A stretch of DNA of 61,536 bases. Source: Betaproteobacteria bacterium. GTDB lineage: Bacteria; Pseudomonadota; Gammaproteobacteria; Burkholderiales; SG8-39. The DNA is taken from assembly GCA_004297625.1 (NCBI GenBank), contig SCTY01000050.1, forward strand, positions 1 to 61,536. Reading direction: 5' to 3'. The translations under genes and the position numbers were made by a program. Under the pieces are notes generated by a model that saw only the letters and a list, made by a program, of their open reading frames with translations, did no database searches and had not been told where the DNA came from. Below, piece after piece: positions 9,512 to 17,114 of this stretch (position 1 is its first letter; each line of letters opens with the position of its first letter).

Positions 9512-10711
9512 ATGTCACCGTTCGCGCAGGCCATTGAGACCATTCGTCGGGGTTGCGACGAGCTGATCGTCGAAGAGGAGCTCGTCCGCAAGCTCGCCAC
9601 GGGAAGGAAGCTGCGCGTCAAGCTCGGTCTCGACCCCACGGCGCCCGACCTGCACCTCGGTCACACGGTCGTCATCAATAAGCTGCGCCACTTCCAGGAG
9701 TTGGGGCATCAGGTGCAGTTCCTGATCGGGGACTTCACCGGCATGATCGGAGACCCCACCGGGAAGAACCAGACGCGGCCGCCGCTTTCCCGTGAACAAA
9801 TTCTCGCGAACGCCCGGAGCTACCGTGAGCAGGTCTTCAAGATCCTGGATCCCGAGCGCACCCAGATCCTGTTCAACTCGGAATGGTCGGACAAGCTCGG
9901 CGCCGAGGGCATGATCCGGCTCGCCGCGCGCTACACGGTCGCGCGGCTTCTCGAGCGCGATGACTTCAGCAAGCGCTTCAAGAGCAACCAGCCGATCGCC
10001 ATCCACGAGCTTCTCTACCCGCTGATGCAGGGCTACGACTCGGTCGCGATGAAGGCGGATGTCGAGCTCGGCGGGACGGACCAGAAGTTCAATCTTCTGG
10101 TGGGAAGGGAATTGCAAAAGCAGTACGGGCAGGAGCCGCAAATCATCCTCACCATGCCGCTGCTGGAAGGCCTGGACGGCAAGGAGAAGATGTCGAAATC
10201 GCTGGGCAACTATGTCGGAATCGCGGAGCCGCCGCAGGAAATCTTCGGCAAGCTGATGTCCATTTCGGACGACCTGATGTGGCGCTATATCGAGCTGCTC
10301 TCGTTCGAGCCGAGCGCGACGGTGCGCAAATGGAAGGACGCAGTCGCCTCTGGCGCAAATCCGCGGGACGTGAAAGCGCGCTTCGCCAGGGAAATCGTCG
10401 CGCGTTTCCACAGCGCGAGCGCAGCCGAGAAAGCGCAAAGCGAGTTCGAGCAGCGCTTTCGCGAAGGCGCGATGCCGGAGAACATGCCTGAAGTGAGCGT
10501 GAGCGCTCCGGAAGGCGGCGTGTTGATCACGCATCTTCTGAAGCAGGCGGGGCTCACGCCGAGCACCTCTGAGGCGCAGCGCATGATCGAGCAGGGCGGC
10601 GTGAAGCTCGATGGCGAGCGCGTCGTGGACAAGGCTTTGCGGCTGACGCCCGGGCGCACGGTCATCGCCCAGGTGGGCAAGCGCAAGTTCGCGCGCATCA
10701 CGTTGAAATAG
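9512..10711 (+). CDS. tyrS: Tyrosyl-tRNA synthetase (TyrS type 2)
   Basis: TyrS charges tRNA-Tyr with tyrosine. The 399-residue protein has the class I signatures HLGH at 48-51 (within [14 protein letters not shown], characteristic of the type 2 subfamily) and KMSKS at 226-230. A C-terminal S4 RNA-binding domain spans about 338-399. The start at 9512 gives [14 protein letters not shown]; the open frame extends upstream to 9350 but would overlap the divergent peptidase. A TAGAAT at 9447-9452 may be its -10 element. The TPR gene follows 4 bases after the stop, so co-transcription is likely. Confidence 0.97.
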   Translation: MSPFAQAIETIRRGCDELIVEEELVRKLATGRKLRVKLGLDPTAPDLHLGHTVVINKLRHFQELGHQVQFLIGDFTGMIGDPTGKNQTRPPLSREQILANARSYREQVFKILDPERTQILFNSEWSDKLGAEGMIRLAARYTVARLLERDDFSKRFKSNQPIAIHELLYPLMQGYDSVAMKADVELGGTDQKFNLLVGRELQKQYGQEPQIILTMPLLEGLDGKEKMSKSLGNYVGIAEPPQEIFGKLMSISDDLMWRYIELLSFEPSATVRKWKDAVASGANPRDVKARFAREIVARFHSASAAEKAQSEFEQRFREGAMPENMPEVSVSAPEGGVLITHLLKQAGLTPSTSEAQRMIEQGGVKLDGERVVDKALRLTPGRTVIAQVGKRKFARITLK

Positions 10712-10715
10712 CGCC

Positions 10716-12263
10716 ATGGCGGACCTGGCGGCCGCTTTCACGACGGGCGTCGCGGCCATGGAGGGCGGCGACGCCGAGGGCGCCGAACGCACTTTTCGAG
10801 GCATCGTTATTGCCGATCCACGCGCGCACCAGGCGTGGTACGCGCTCTCGGTCTTGGCGCAGCAGGCCGATCGCCACGAGGCTGCAGTGGAGTTCGCCCT
10901 CCGGGCGGTTAACCTCGAGCGGCGCAACGTGGAATATCTGAACGCGCTGGGCCTCGCATACCTGCAGGCAGGTAAGTTGCCGGACGCGGAGAAAGCCTTA
11001 CGCCGCGCGCTGAACTTGCGGCCGATTTATCCAACGGCGTTGTTCAACCTCGGACGGGTGCTTGAGAAAACGGCCACCCCGGCTGACGCTCAAAGAGCGT
11101 ATGAGCGCGCACACGCCATGGACGGCAGATTCCCGGAGTTGTACGCCGCCTTGGCTCAGTTGTATCGCCGGCAGGGACGGCTTGATCTGGCAATCGCGTT
11201 GCTTGCTGAAGGCCTGCGGGGTCCGCACCAGGCGATCCTCACTCCGAACATGGCCGACTGCATTGCCGACAGCGAGGGCCTCGACAGCGCCATAGAGTGG
11301 CTGCAGCAGGCGCAGCTGCGGCACCCCAAGTACCCGGACATCAAGTTCAAGCTCGGCTTCCTGTTGCTGGCAGCAGGCCGGTGGCGCGAAGGATGGAAGT
11401 ACTACGCCTGGCGCGATCTGGAGGATGGCCACCAGCTTGCGGAGAAAAGCGTACCGGATCGCCTGGACGGCCGGCGCGTGCAGCTCGTCGGTGAGCAGGG
11501 ATTAGGCGATGTCCTGTTTTTCCTGCGCTTCCTGCGGCAGCTGTCGGACCGCGGCGCCGTCGTGGATCTCAGCTGCGAGGGTAAGCTCGCCGCCCTTCTG
11601 CAAGGCGATCCTCGCTTTGCCGCCGTCATGGCGACCGACGAGCCGGCGCCTGAATACCCGTACCTGTATCGCTTTTCTATAGGGGATCTCCCCGGTTTGC
11701 TTGGGACGGACGCCTGCCCGCCGGCATTCGTCTTGACCTCCGACCCGGTGAGGCGCCAGCGTTGCACGCAGCGGCTCGCGGCTCTCGGCGCCCCGCCATA
11801 CCTGGGGCTTACCTGGAAGGCAGGAACCGATACCGTGCGCATCGATACGCTGATTCCGCTCTCGAAGCAGGTCCCGCCCCGTTCGCTCGGGGAGGTGCTA
11901 CGCGGCTGGCCGGGGACGCTCGTATCACTGCAGCGCAAACCGTCCGAAGCCGATTTGGGCGCCATCAGCGCTGCGGCAGGCGCCCCAATACACGATGTGA
12001 GCGACCTGAACGACGATCTTCACGACGTGCTGGCGCTGCTCGACGTGCTGGACGAGTATGTGACGGTAAGCAATACCAACGTTCATTTGCGAGCCGCCCT
12101 CGGCCGCAGCGCGCGAGTGCTGGTGCCTTACCCGCCCGAATGGCGCTGGATGCGCAAAGCGGGAAGATCCGAATGGTTTCCGGACTTTCCGGTGTACCGG
12201 GAGCCGGTGTCGCGCGGCTGGGCGGAGCCGTTGGCGCGTCTAAGAGCCGAGCTTTTTCAATGA
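10716..12263 (+). CDS. TPR-repeat glycosyltransferase-like protein, copy 2
   Basis: This is a 515-residue paralogue of the reverse-strand protein at 6608-8161 with the same architecture: about six TPR units (residues 5-230) and a C-terminal GT-B-like domain. Shared motifs include VGEQGLGDVLFF, PPYLGLTWKAG, YVTVSNTNVHLRAALG and VPYPPEWRWM. The two copies are clearly diverged outside these motifs, so the duplication is old or the copies were acquired separately. It starts 4 bases after tyrS and its stop overlaps the start of the metallo-hydrolase gene (ATGA). No signal peptide or membrane span is seen. The acceptor protein and sugar are unknown. Confidence 0.78.
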   Translation: MADLAAAFTTGVAAMEGGDAEGAERTFRGIVIADPRAHQAWYALSVLAQQADRHEAAVEFALRAVNLERRNVEYLNALGLAYLQAGKLPDAEKALRRALNLRPIYPTALFNLGRVLEKTATPADAQRAYERAHAMDGRFPELYAALAQLYRRQGRLDLAIALLAEGLRGPHQAILTPNMADCIADSEGLDSAIEWLQQAQLRHPKYPDIKFKLGFLLLAAGRWREGWKYYAWRDLEDGHQLAEKSVPDRLDGRRVQLVGEQGLGDVLFFLRFLRQLSDRGAVVDLSCEGKLAALLQGDPRFAAVMATDEPAPEYPYLYRFSIGDLPGLLGTDACPPAFVLTSDPVRRQRCTQRLAALGAPPYLGLTWKAGTDTVRIDTLIPLSKQVPPRSLGEVLRGWPGTLVSLQRKPSEADLGAISAAAGAPIHDVSDLNDDLHDVLALLDVLDEYVTVSNTNVHLRAALGRSARVLVPYPPEWRWMRKAGRSEWFPDFPVYREPVSRGWAEPLARLRAELFQ

Positions 12264-13036
12264 ATCAGTACGAGGTCTACGCCATCAAGTACGCGCACCA
12301 CGCGCGGCGCGCGGCGGAGAACTTCATCGGCGGCGATCCGCACGATGGACCCATGCCGCTCGACTATTTCGTCTGGCTGGTGCGCGGAGGCGGGCGAGAA
12401 CTGGTCGTCGACACCGGCTTTTCGGCCGCAGTGGCCGCGAAGCGTGGCCGCGAGCATCTGCGCTGCCCCACCGAGGGATTGCGGCTTTTAGGGGTCGAGG
12501 CGGCGGGCGTGAAGGACGTCGTCATCACGCATCTGCACTACGATCACGTGGGCAATTTCGAGCTCTTTCCTTCGGCGACGCTGCACCTCCAGGACCTCGA
12601 GATGCGCTATGCGACCGGGCGCTATATGTGCCACGAATGCTTCCGCGGCGCGTTCGAAGTCGAGGACGTGGTCGGCATGGTGCGGCGCGTTTACGAGGGC
12701 CGCGTGCAATTTCACGACGGCGACGTCGAGCTCATGCCAGGCGTGTCGCTGCACCTGATCGGCGGGCACACCATGGGACTGCAAGTGGTGCGTGTGGCGA
12801 CTCGCCGCGGTGCCGTAGTGCTTGCCTCGGATGCGAGCCACTTTTACGCCAATATGGAGCAGACACGGCCGTTTCCGATCGTTTGGTCGGTCGGGGCGAT
12901 GGTGGACGGCTATTGGCGGATCCGCGAGCTGGCCGAGTCGCCGGCGCATATCATCCCCGGGCACGACCCGCTCGTGATGGAGCGCTACCCGGCACCGGCC
13001 GCCAGCCTGGCTGGCATTGCGGTGAGGCTCGACTGA
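12260..13036 (+). CDS. MBL-fold hydrolase, N-acyl-homoserine-lactonase-like
   Basis: This 258-residue protein belongs to the metallo-beta-lactamase superfamily, in the branch that includes AiiA-type lactonases. The di-zinc motif is intact: H91, H93, D95 and H96 (THLHYDHVG), H170 (GGHTMG), D191 (SDASH) and H235 (IPGHDP). It has no signal peptide. The ATG at 12260 overlaps the TPR gene stop (ATGA), so translation is coupled. Lactone hydrolysis is inferred from family resemblance; other ester or thioester substrates are possible. A hairpin terminator follows. Confidence 0.82.
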   Translation: MNQYEVYAIKYAHHARRAAENFIGGDPHDGPMPLDYFVWLVRGGGRELVVDTGFSAAVAAKRGREHLRCPTEGLRLLGVEAAGVKDVVITHLHYDHVGNFELFPSATLHLQDLEMRYATGRYMCHECFRGAFEVEDVVGMVRRVYEGRVQFHDGDVELMPGVSLHLIGGHTMGLQVVRVATRRGAVVLASDASHFYANMEQTRPFPIVWSVGAMVDGYWRIRELAESPAHIIPGHDPLVMERYPAPAASLAGIAVRLD

Positions 13037-13059
13037 CGGGCACGGCGCACAAATAAATG

Positions 13060-13118
13060 GCCGCACCTGCATTGAGCTGAGCCGGACCCGTCGCATAGAC
13101 GCGGTGCGGCTTTTTTTT
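13060..13118 (+). terminator. Long-loop terminator after the MBL-fold gene
   Basis: GCCGCACC (13060-13067) pairs perfectly with GGTGCGGC (13103-13110), followed by eight T residues. The 35-base interior is unusually long and may fold further. The T run directly abuts the -10-like element of the next gene. Confidence 0.65.
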
Positions 13119-13120
13119 GC

Positions 13121-13126
13121 TATAAC
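13121..13126 (+). promoter_or_regulatory. -10 element (TATAAC) of the PatB-type gene
   Basis: TATAAC lies 7 bases before the ATG at 13134, so transcription would start at or within a few bases of the start codon. No Shine-Dalgarno site is present and no convincing -35 element is seen. Confidence 0.4.
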
Positions 13127-13133
13127 GGCCCGG

Positions 13134-14282
13134 ATGGCGGACGCGAACGCATTCGATTTCGATTCGCCGGTCGAGCGCGCCGGCACATGGAGCATGCGCT
13201 GGGAGCGCTACGCCGGGCGCGACGTCATTCCGCTTTGGGTGGCCGACAGCGATTTTCGCGCTCCGCCCGCCGTGCTGGAGGCGCTCGCCGCGCGCGTAGA
13301 GCACGGCGTTTTCGGCTATACGGTCGCGCCCGACGAACTGCGCCAAGCGATCGTCGAGCGCGTGCAGCGGCTCTACCGTTGGCCGATTGAGCCTGCGTGG
13401 ATCGTGTTCCTTCCCGGCGTGGTGCCGGGACTGCATCTCGCCGCGCGCAGACTAGTGCCGCCGGACGGGCACCTCCTGGTACCGACACCCGTGTACCAGC
13501 ACCTCAAGCGCGCCGCCGAGCTTGCGCCGCGCGCCCACAGCGATATACCGCTCGTGCTGCGAGAGGGGCGCTGGGTCTTCGATGAAGAGACGCTCAAGCG
13601 CAGCCTTCGGCCGGAAAGCCGCCTCTTTTTCCTCTGCAATCCGCACAACCCGGGCGGCACGGTGTTCCGCCGCGCGGAGCTCGAGCGTCTCGCCGGGCTC
13701 ACACGCGATCTCATCATCGTGTCGGACGAGATCCATTGTGATCTGGTGCTCGAATCCGGGCTGGCGCACCTGCCGATCGCGAGCCTGGCGCGGGAAGTCT
13801 CCCGGCGCACCGTGACGCTCATGTCAGCGAGCAAGACGTTCAATTTTCCCGCCGCCGGCTGTGCGTGGGCGATCATCGAGGATGAAGCGCTACGGCGCGA
13901 GTTCTCGGCCGACGTGCATGCGCATGTGCTGCATTCGCCTTCGGTGTTCGGCTACGTCGCGACTCTCGCCGCCTTTCGCCATGGCGACGCCTGGCTTGCT
14001 GCTCAGCTCGAGTATCTGCGAGGCAACCGGGACCAGGTGGAGCGTCGTCTCGGCTTGCCGATGGCGCACGTCGAAGCCACCTACCTCGCCTGGATCGATT
14101 GCTCCGGGCTAGGCGTGGAGAACGCATACGACTGCTTTCTGCGGCACGGGGTGGCGCTTTCACCGGGCGCCCAGTTCGGCGATGCGCGGTTCGTGCGCTT
14201 CAATTTCGCGACGCAGCGCGCCCGGCTCGACGCCGCGCTGGCGCGGATGCGCGCTGCGGTAGAACGTCGCGCGCCGCGGTAG
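13134..14282 (+). CDS. PatB/MalY-type PLP C-S lyase (cystathionine beta-lyase)
   Basis: This fold-type I PLP enzyme of 382 residues is expected to cleave C-S bonds in cystathionine or cysteine conjugates, releasing a thiol, pyruvate and ammonia. The PLP lysine is K234 in SASKTFNFPA. The family segments PLWVADSDF, CNPHNPGG and SDEIHCDL are also present. The ATG at 13134 gives a typical MADANAFDFDSPVERAGTWSMRW start. Its 3' end overlaps the convergent chaC gene by 83 bases, a long overlap. The gene is a plausible partner of metY and the glutathione genes further on, but is not in one operon with them. Confidence 0.92.
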   Translation: MADANAFDFDSPVERAGTWSMRWERYAGRDVIPLWVADSDFRAPPAVLEALAARVEHGVFGYTVAPDELRQAIVERVQRLYRWPIEPAWIVFLPGVVPGLHLAARRLVPPDGHLLVPTPVYQHLKRAAELAPRAHSDIPLVLREGRWVFDEETLKRSLRPESRLFFLCNPHNPGGTVFRRAELERLAGLTRDLIIVSDEIHCDLVLESGLAHLPIASLAREVSRRTVTLMSASKTFNFPAAGCAWAIIEDEALRREFSADVHAHVLHSPSVFGYVATLAAFRHGDAWLAAQLEYLRGNRDQVERRLGLPMAHVEATYLAWIDCSGLGVENAYDCFLRHGVALSPGAQFGDARFVRFNFATQRARLDAALARMRAAVERRAPR

Positions 14283-14904
14283 CTTCGGGCTGGCGCTCGG
14301 GCGTCGGTACTTCGGTCTCGCACACGCCAGCCGAACCGCCATCGTCCTGACGCAGAACGAGCGCTGCCTGCAGTATCCGCTCGAGGTGCGGGTCGCGCAC
14401 GCCGACCTGCTTCATCTCGTGCAGCGTATTGCGAATGTAGTCCACGCAGCGGCCGCGCTGGCCGCTGCCTTGCGCCACCAGCCGGGCGCGACCATGGAGG
14501 TCGAGCTCGCGCACGTACGCGGGATGCGTCGGGTCAGCAAGAAAGGCGAGCGCGCGCACTTGACGGCTGGAAGGCAACACAGCCCGCAGCAAGCGAGGGG
14601 CGTATACGCGGCGCGGCATCTCCCGTTCCCATAGTCGCAGCAGCGCGTGGCGCACTCGCGCGGCGTCGACCCGGAACGCCATACCCCAGCACGAGCCGCC
14701 GCGGCATAGCCCCATCACAAGGCCCGGCTTGCGCCGTGTGCCGCGGTAGCGGGTAGAGAGAATGCACAAGGCCCGGTGATAGCCGTGGATCCGGGCGGGC
14801 GCCTTGTCCTTATAGGAGAAACCCGGGGACCACATCAGAGAGCCGTAGCCGAAAACCCAGAGGTCGCCTCTCGGCAGGTGCGCCATGAAGTGCTCCAGGT
14901 CCAT
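14200..14904 (-). CDS. chaC: ChaC-type gamma-glutamylcyclotransferase
   Basis: ChaC proteins degrade cytosolic glutathione to 5-oxoproline and Cys-Gly. The 234-residue protein has the substrate-binding VFGYGSLMW motif (residues 17-25) and a Glu-rich LWEREMPRRVY segment (E93/E95) where the catalytic glutamate of the family lies. The conserved domain ends near residue 190. The remaining tail of about 45 Arg/Ala-rich residues is encoded largely in the region overlapping the end of the convergent PatB-type gene and may be an overlap by-product. An alternative start is Met7. Confidence 0.88.
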   Translation of the reverse strand: MDLEHFMAHLPRGDLWVFGYGSLMWSPGFSYKDKAPARIHGYHRALCILSTRYRGTRRKPGLVMGLCRGGSCWGMAFRVDAARVRHALLRLWEREMPRRVYAPRLLRAVLPSSRQVRALAFLADPTHPAYVRELDLHGRARLVAQGSGQRGRCVDYIRNTLHEMKQVGVRDPHLERILQAALVLRQDDGGSAGVCETEVPTPERQPEATAARDVLPQRASAPARRRAGRAASRN

Positions 14905-15138
14905 CGATCAGCTCAACGCAGCGCGCGGCTCCGCGGCTGACCTGGCTTTCTTATGCATTCTGCGCAGCATACAACGCTGTAGCGGATCGGCTACAGGCCA
15001 CTGTCGGGATTCGGCAACAGCCGCTGCGACGTACTCGTGTCACGGTCCGAGCCTGACATCGCGGTCAACGCGCGGTCCGCTCGCGCGTTCTTAGATCAGA
15101 TCCGGACCGGATCCCTTTCATACATCACAGGAGATCTC
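14905..15138. other. Intergenic region with three inverted repeats
   Basis: This 234-base gap separates the divergent chaC and the small Lys-rich gene. It holds TGTAGC-GGATCG-GCTACA (about 14979-14996), ACGCGCG-N7-CGCGCGT (15068-15088) and GATCCGG-A-CCGGATC (15099-15113). The last lies 25 bases before the start codon and is the best operator candidate. I see no RNA gene here. Confidence 0.5.
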
Positions 15139-15396
15139 ATGAAGAAGCTGCTCGTTGCACTGATCGCGTCGGCGTTCGCCCTGGGCGCGTATGCCCAGCA
15201 GAAGGCCGAGCCGGCGACGCCGGCAGCGCCGAAGGCCCAGACCAGCACGGCGACCGAAAAGGCCACGCCCGCGACGCCGTCCGCCAAGAGCGACGCGAAG
15301 CCCGGCAAGACCAAGACGGCCAAGACGTCCAAAAAGACGTCCAAGAAGAGCAAGTCCAAGGCGGGCGCCAAGGACGAAGCCAAGCAAGGCAAGTAA
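15139..15396 (+). CDS. Small exported Lys/Ala-rich protein
   Basis: I do not recognise a defined family. The 85-residue product has a clear signal peptide (MKKLLVALIASAFALGAYA, residues 1-19). The mature part is low-complexity: Ala/Pro/Thr-rich, then a basic tract built from KTSKK and KSKSK units, ending in AKDEAKQGK. It is strongly cationic and without Cys or aromatic residues. The ATG at 15139 is supported by AGGAG (15129-15133). It is monocistronic with its own terminator, and high expression is plausible. A polycationic periplasmic protein could bind anionic envelope polymers or nucleic acid; this is inference. Confidence 0.8.
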   Translation: MKKLLVALIASAFALGAYAQQKAEPATPAAPKAQTSTATEKATPATPSAKSDAKPGKTKTAKTSKKTSKKSKSKAGAKDEAKQGK

Positions 15397-15413
15397 CACC
15401 CGCGCAAAACCGC

Positions 15414-15443
15414 AAGCCCGGCCAGCCGGCCGGGCTTTTTTTT
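15414..15443 (+). terminator. Strong terminator after the Lys-rich gene
   Basis: A perfect 10-bp stem AAGCCCGGCC/GGCCGGGCTT with an AGCC loop is followed by T residues to 15443. Confidence 0.92.
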
Positions 15444-15546
15444 GCGGTAAAGTAATTCCATGGTGCTGATGGCACGGCTGGTTTCGCGCAGTTCGCGTTC
15501 CTTGGCGGTGATGATCGGCGCCGCCCCTAGCCGTTAGGAGTCCACC

Positions 15547-16629
15547 ATGGATCGCAGAGCGTTCCTGCAGACGGGTATTGCCTTTTCCACCGCGGTCGCG
15601 CTTCCTTGGCGCGAGGCGCGCGCCGCCGACGAGTGGCGTAGCTACGAAGTCGTCACCAAGGTCGAACTCGAGTGGCCAGAAGGCGCATCGCGCGTGTGGC
15701 TGCCGCTGCCAATGACCGGAGATACCGATTGGCAGCGCAACTTGGGCAGCAGCTGGTCGGGGAATGCGGCGCGCACGCGGATGCTGAGCGACGGCAAGTA
15801 CGGCGCGGTCATGCTGTATGCCGAATGGCCGGCCGCCAGCGCAATTCCTCGCCTGGAGGTGGTGAGCCGCGTCGCCACGCGCGACCGCAGCGTCGATCCC
15901 TCGAAACCGCGTCCGGATGCCGAGCGCCTGTCGGCGGCCGAGCGCGAGTTCTACACCGCGCCTACCGACTACATCCCGACCGACGGCATTGTCCGGCGCA
16001 CGGCGCACGACGTCGTGAAAGGAGCGCGCAGCGATGTCGACAAGGCGCGCGCGATCTACGAATGGATCGTGGAGAACACGTTCCGCGACCCGAAGGTGCG
16101 CGGCTGCGGCGTCGGCGACATCAAGGGCATGCTCGAAAGCGGGAACCTCGGCGGCAAGTGCGCCGACCTTAACGCCCTGTTCGTCGGGCTTGCGCGCTCG
16201 GTCGGCGTGCCCGCGCGCGACGTCTACGGAGTGCGCATCGCTTCGTCGGCCGACGGCTATCGCAGCCTCGGCATCGCCACCGCGGCGGCCACCCGGGCGC
16301 AGCATTGCCGGGCGGAGTTTTACGCCGAAGGGCGCGGATGGGTGCCGGTCGATCCCGCGGATGTGCGCAAGGTGGCGCTCGAAGAGCCGCCGGGCAACCT
16401 GCCGCTTTCGCACCCGAAGGTCGACGCCGCGCGCAAGCGCCTTTTCGGCCACTGGGAGATGAACTGGCTCGCCTACAACATGGGGCACGATATCTCGCTG
16501 CCGAATTCCAAGGGTCCCAAGCTGCCCTATCTCATGTACCCGAACGGCGAGACGGGCGGCGAGCGCCTCGACCAGCTCGAGCCCGAGACATTCAGCTACG
16601 CGCTCACCGCGCGGGCGCTGCAGGCTTGA
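15547..16629 (+). CDS. Exported transglutaminase-like protein (Tat signal)
   Basis: This 360-residue protein has a transglutaminase/papain-like core. The catalytic triad candidates are C205 (GGKCADLNALF), H253 (AQHCRAEFY) and D269 (VPVDPADV). The N-terminus MDRRAFLQTGIAFSTAVAL with a downstream AREARA-like site is a plausible twin-arginine signal, so it probably acts in the periplasm after folding. Bacterial proteins of this type are usually proteases or amidases rather than cross-linkers. AGGAG (15537-15541) supports the start. Its stop overlaps the TTG start of the thioredoxin-like gene, which in turn overlaps the methyltransferase gene. Confidence 0.85.
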   Translation: MDRRAFLQTGIAFSTAVALPWREARAADEWRSYEVVTKVELEWPEGASRVWLPLPMTGDTDWQRNLGSSWSGNAARTRMLSDGKYGAVMLYAEWPAASAIPRLEVVSRVATRDRSVDPSKPRPDAERLSAAEREFYTAPTDYIPTDGIVRRTAHDVVKGARSDVDKARAIYEWIVENTFRDPKVRGCGVGDIKGMLESGNLGGKCADLNALFVGLARSVGVPARDVYGVRIASSADGYRSLGIATAAATRAQHCRAEFYAEGRGWVPVDPADVRKVALEEPPGNLPLSHPKVDAARKRLFGHWEMNWLAYNMGHDISLPNSKGPKLPYLMYPNGETGGERLDQLEPETFSYALTARALQA

Positions 16630-17114
16630 GGCTTGCGCTGGCGCTGCTGGCGGCGCTCGCGCTGCCGGCGTGGGGCGAGGGTCTGAAAAGCTGGACCGGC
16701 GGCAGCACGCCCGCGCTCGAGCTCACCGACACCGAGGGCAAGCTGCACCGGCTCTCGGACTACCGCGGAAGCGCGGTGCTCGTGAACTTCTGGGCGACGT
16801 GGTGCGAGCCCTGCCGTGAGGAGATGCCGAGCATCGAAGCGCTGCGCGTGGCGATGAAAGGCAAGCCGTTCGTCGTCCTCGCCGTCAACGTCGGCGAGAG
16901 CGCCCGCGTCGCGCGCGACTTCGCGGGGACGATGACGCTCGGCTTCCCGCTGCTGCTCGACCGCGACAGCCGCACCACCAAGGCGTGGGGCGCGCGCATC
17001 CTGCCGGCGAGCTTCGTCGTCGGGCCTGACGGCCGCATCCGCTACAGCTACTTGGGGGCGCTCGACTGGGCGAGCCCCGACGTGCGCGCAGCCATCGAAC
17101 GCCTCGTGCGCTGA
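16626..17114 (+). CDS. TlpA/ResA-like periplasmic thioredoxin
   Basis: This 162-residue thioredoxin-fold protein has the redox pair C60/C63 in NFWATWCEPCREEMP and the cis-Pro loop segment ILPASFVVGPDGR. A short hydrophobic N-terminal segment (LALALLAALALPAWG) acts as a signal peptide or anchor. The start is inferred as the TTG at 16626, overlapping the upstream stop (TTGA), because no ATG or GTG precedes the signal segment. Proteins of this type reduce or isomerise specific periplasmic disulfides, so the transglutaminase cysteine next door is one possible client. It overlaps the next gene by one base. Confidence 0.85.
   Translation: MRLALALLAALALPAWGEGLKSWTGGSTPALELTDTEGKLHRLSDYRGSAVLVNFWATWCEPCREEMPSIEALRVAMKGKPFVVLAVNVGESARVARDFAGTMTLGFPLLLDRDSRTTKAWGARILPASFVVGPDGRIRYSYLGALDWASPDVRAAIERLVR

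Noticed and set aside
15300..15375. Tandem-repeat-like AAGAAGAC/AAGTCC DNA
   Set aside because: It is codon-level low complexity from the Lys/Thr/Ser-rich protein rather than an independent repeat element.
15460..15537. 25-residue ORF between the Lys-rich gene terminator and the transglutaminase gene
   Set aside because: It has no ribosome-binding site and no recognisable features; it may be chance.
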